Positions 15,858 to 18,385 of a DNA stretch of 18,385 bases are shown one piece after another; within the stretch, counting starts at the first letter, position 1; each line of letters starts with the position of its first letter. The translations under genes and the position numbers were made by a program. This DNA is from Phlegmacium glaucopus (lineage: Eukaryota > Basidiomycota > Agaricomycetes > Agaricales > Cortinariaceae): contig MU130662.1 in the NCBI GenBank assembly GCA_015039465.1, positions 191,768-210,152 on the forward strand. Direction: 5' to 3'. The notes beneath the pieces were generated by a model. It ran no database searches. It was not told the DNA's origin and saw only the letters and a program-made list of their open reading frames with translations.

Positions 15858-15929
15858 CAACATAGAGGATTGAACCGGCAACCCTGCACAACTCCTAAGC
15901 AGCGCTCTAACCAACTACACCATACGACC
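15858..15929 (-). pseudogene. tRNA-like sequence (tRNA pseudogene or SINE head)
   Basis: On the minus strand, 72 nt starting GGTCGTATGGTGTAGTTGG, with a good A box (TGGTGTAGTTGG, 15922-15911) and B box (GGTTCAATCCT, 15876-15866). The acceptor arm is degenerate (GGTCGTA against TATGTTGC), the D stem does not pair properly and the anticodon arm carries extra bases (CTGC-TTAGGAGTTGT-GCAG, loop 11 nt, AGG in the usual place), so a working tRNA is unlikely. It is followed on the minus strand by an (AT)n-rich tail at about 15822-15840, which fits a tRNA-derived SINE. Confidence 0.65.
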
Positions 15930-15953
15930 GTTGTTTTTTCAAGAAAGTAAGTA

Positions 15954-15964
15954 CATTATATAGA
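15954..15964 (+). promoter_or_regulatory. Candidate TATA box of the 16050 gene
   Basis: ATTATATAGA lies about 90 bp upstream of the first ATG of the six-exon gene. Position and sequence are compatible with a fungal core promoter; no other evidence. Confidence 0.35.
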
Positions 15965-16049
15965 CTGGCTGGCCCTATTTCCTTATCGGTCATCCCTGGC
16001 TGGGTTTCAATATCCAACCCTCTGCCCACTTTCGTTCCAACCACCACCC

Positions 16050-18220
16050 ATGGCACCTCGAACCACACGATCGCACAACCACAACAATACCAACCACGGC
16101 CCAATCACCCATGGGTCTAACACCCAACGGACAACACGCAAACATGGGGAATCGGACCCCAATGAACCCCCAAAAGGACGCAAGACCCGCCACGTCGACG
16201 ACAACGAATCAGGCAAGGTCGACAACGAACGCAGGGCCGGGAAGTCTGCTAGACGAGCCAAGAAGGCTGGCAGGTGCGTCAGCGCCAAGTTTTCTTTTTT
16301 TTTTCTTTTCTTTTGTTCTTTTTTTATTAATTGACTAATATACATCTTTTTTGACTACAGGAAAACTTCCGCTGCGAAAAATGCAGAGGTAGCCGCCCTC
16401 AGGGCTAGTAACCGCCTACTCCCAAGGTAAGTGGGCAGTCCCATATGCCCTGGCCCTCCCATCTGACGACATACCTAGGACCGAGCGCAAGCTCGAGGAC
16501 GATGGCACGTCCCTTGCCCCACCTCAACGCACTCGCTCTGCCACTGCAGCCGGCCCCCAGCCATCCTCGGATCCACCTGCCAGCGAATCAAACATAGGGT
16601 TGGGCATGAGGACAGCAACGAGTGCGACGACGACAATATGGATAGCAACACGGATAGTAACATGGACAGCAACACGGCTAGCAACACGGATGAAGACGAC
16701 CACAACGTAGATGACCACGACGACCACGTAGACGACGACGATAACCACATAGGCCACAATAACGGCCACATAGGTGACGACGCAGATGACAATGGCCCCG
16801 CAGACAACAACGACAGGGTAGACAACGACGCAGGAGATGTGGCCACCGCCATCACCAACAGCAATGCGGCTGCCCCCACCACTGCCTCCTCTGCCTCGAA
16901 CAACAACATGGCTGCCCCCTCTGCCTCAAACGACAACACGGCCGCTTCCAGGGCTGCCCCCTCTGCCTTGAACAACGACACGGCCGCTTCCAGGGCTGCC
17001 CCCTCTGCCTCGAACGACAATGCAGCAACCTCCGCTACCGCCTCTGCCTCCAACAACAACACAGCTGCCACTCCCACTGCCCCCTCTGCCTCAAACAACA
17101 ACGTGGCAGCCCCTGCCTTGAATGACGTAGCAATTCCTGCTGCCCATGATGGAATCACTGGTAAGCATGTTACTTAGAATATTTCACGATATTAAAATTA
17201 TTTTGTAGATGTTCATATGTCTTCGCCTATCCAGCCTCTCATGGGTTCATCACAAACCTCTGGGGGTATCCTTTGTGGCCGTGCACGTGGTAATTTCCTT
17301 AATCATGCTGATTTCATGATCACCAACCTTGAACTTGAAGGCCCTGTCAAGGGTGAAGTCTATCTTTACTTGACAGATCAGTATCCTGGTCACATAAACT
17401 TTGAATTCTTAAAAGGTGATTCTGAGTTAGTTGTCCTGGTAAATGTGGTAGAAAACATGGTCCCAATCCTGAACATGGTTGCCCGTAAATTTTCTATTAT
17501 TCAAGGTGGGTATTTTTTTAAAATTTTATTCATTTATATTAAGTCAAACAAAATTTTAGATCAACAGTATCACATATATTATCGCAGATCAACTAAGTGG
17601 ATTGCTCTTGGCCAGTTTGATCAGGCCTTGGAGGATGATGATGAGTGTGAGTGGCAAATGTCCGACAAACAAACACCTGAACTTCATCTTTTAATCGTAA
17701 GTTCAAATTCTGAATTTATATTCCAGGATTTAATATAAATAATATACAGAGTTCATACAATGGTCCTGTTTCTGGGTCGCATTATGTTCCTTCAACTGCT
17801 TCTAGGGCTTCCACTGTTCACACTCCTATCTCTATCCCATCTATTCCTCATGACAGCTCTTTATCTCCTCGCCAACTCAAAATCATGACTGCTCTTGATA
17901 TGGACCAGGGTCTAGTTGGTACCAAGGGCTCTCGTTCTTCCATTGAAACCATCTGGAAGCAATATGTGACTATCACCAAAGCCATCTCTAAGGTTGGTGA
18001 TGTTGACTGGGTATTTGGCTCCAAAAAACCTGTCGACAGCGAAATCATATCAGTTTATGGTGGAAGATCAACTTTCTATGAACAATCCAAAGTTCTCCAG
18101 CACGTCAAACTTTACCCTGACATGGTAGAGTGGCTTGAACAATCCAATTCTGATGCAAATGCAACCACTAACCTTTGGGGGTTTTATAAACCAATGTATA
18201 CACTCAAGGACCTGTTCTAA
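16050..18220 (+). CDS. Six-exon gene of unknown function, one apparent frameshift
   Basis: Exons 16050-16273, 16361-16426, 16479-17160, 17209-17505, 17560-17696 and 17750-18220; introns of 87, 52, 48, 54 and 53 nt, all GT-AG, with a CTAAT branch-like sequence in the first. The ATG at 16050 starts MAPRTTRSHNHNN, a basic low-complexity N-terminus. Exon 3 encodes an Asp/Asn/Ser/His stretch (MDSNTDSNMDSN) and then Ala/Ser/Asn repeats (about 30-60 bp units with GCCCCCTCTGCCTC). Exon 4 on is more ordered: MSSPIQPLMGSSQTSGG, FMITNLELEGPVKGEVY, and later SPRQLKIMTALDMDQG and VDWVFGSKKP, ending YTLKDLF. The exon lengths sum to 1877 nt, one short of a multiple of three: the frame changes once in exon 3, near the GGG at 16597-16599, where one more G would restore a 625-residue protein. 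That may be a mutation, a sequencing error or a missed splice. I recognise no catalytic domain. The style resembles lineage-specific expanded agaric proteins; it could be a transposon accessory gene. Confidence 0.7.
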
Positions 18221-18385
18221 ATAAAATGTATTAGGACGAGTGACAAATGTTGGTGGTCGTCTGAAGAATACACAAAACCAAAAAAAGACTCCACTTCTCG
18301 AACTTCTAAGAAGTTACCAATGGAAGAAGAAGAAGGGGAAGGCTAGTAAGACTCGAAGGAGTAAGAAGGGTCGTTTGGTGAAGAG
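18221..18385 (+). other. Downstream of the six-exon gene; basic open frame to window edge
   Basis: After the TAA at 18218-18220 there is a frame (codons from 18225, +1 relative to exon 6) that stays open to the end of the window and is Lys/Arg-rich at its end (WKKKKGKASKTRRSKKG). It may be the real C-terminus of the gene, cut off by a frameshift or an undetected intron; the only obvious GT-AG interval here is too short (21 nt). It may also be chance. Confidence 0.35.

Noticed and set aside
15858..15929. Functional tRNA gene
   Set aside because: Acceptor and D stems do not pair and the anticodon loop is 11 nt, despite good A and B boxes.
16475..17158. 227-codon minus-strand ORF opposite exon 3
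   Set aside because: It is an antisense reading of the Ala/Ser/Asn repeats; the plus strand has consistent splice sites and frames on both sides.

Overview
The window looks like transposon-rich nuclear DNA of a mushroom-forming basidiomycete (Agaricomycetes). The support is a chromodomain-bearing Ty3/gypsy element and a Tad1-like LINE whose proteins read like those common in agaric genomes, plus a gene with five short introns (48-87 nt, GT-AG) typical of basidiomycetes. The genus cannot be told from the sequence. There are no bacterial features. Almost everything is mobile or decayed; the best candidate for a host-type gene is at the right end.

Layout, left to right. 1-975: a nested foldback and three copies of an array built on the word CCTTAGG. 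985-2225: a purine-rich low-complexity tract with no convincing gene. 2230-2730: a second short-word array (ATTCCTGGTGG), abutting the 3' end of a minus-strand gypsy element. 2730-7430: that gypsy element (pol, gag, 5' leader). Its pol is one long ORF, but integrase has lost its zinc domain and first catalytic Asp, and gag has one TGA stop. 7430-8880: LTR-like sequence with a TATA box, a nearby poly(A) signal and a 19-bp minisatellite. 9130-11260: broken minus-strand fragments of a gene with a Myb/SANT-like exon, interrupted by a small inverted-repeat element and low-complexity duplications. 11286-11358: a third array (CCAGACTCTG), which cuts a LINE just before its reverse transcriptase. 11359-14670: the LINE (minus), with gag-like ORF1 and an AP-like endonuclease, carrying many nonsense codons, seven of them TGA. 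15011-15155 and 15385-15795: two more short-word arrays. 15858-15929: a degenerate tRNA-like sequence. 16050-18220: a six-exon plus-strand gene of unknown function with one apparent 1-nt frameshift.

The most unusual signal is a set of arrays (A, B, C, D) that do not share their sequence but share a design: a 10-11 bp unit with a near-constant GGTGG/CCACC part and a variable word, present in both orientations so that the DNA can fold back. Three of them (B, C, D) sit next to the same 20-bp sequence (AGGTCTTTACACTCCCCCAC, or a two-mismatch version). In B and C that sequence lies at a breakpoint of a retroelement. I do not recognise this as a named element class.
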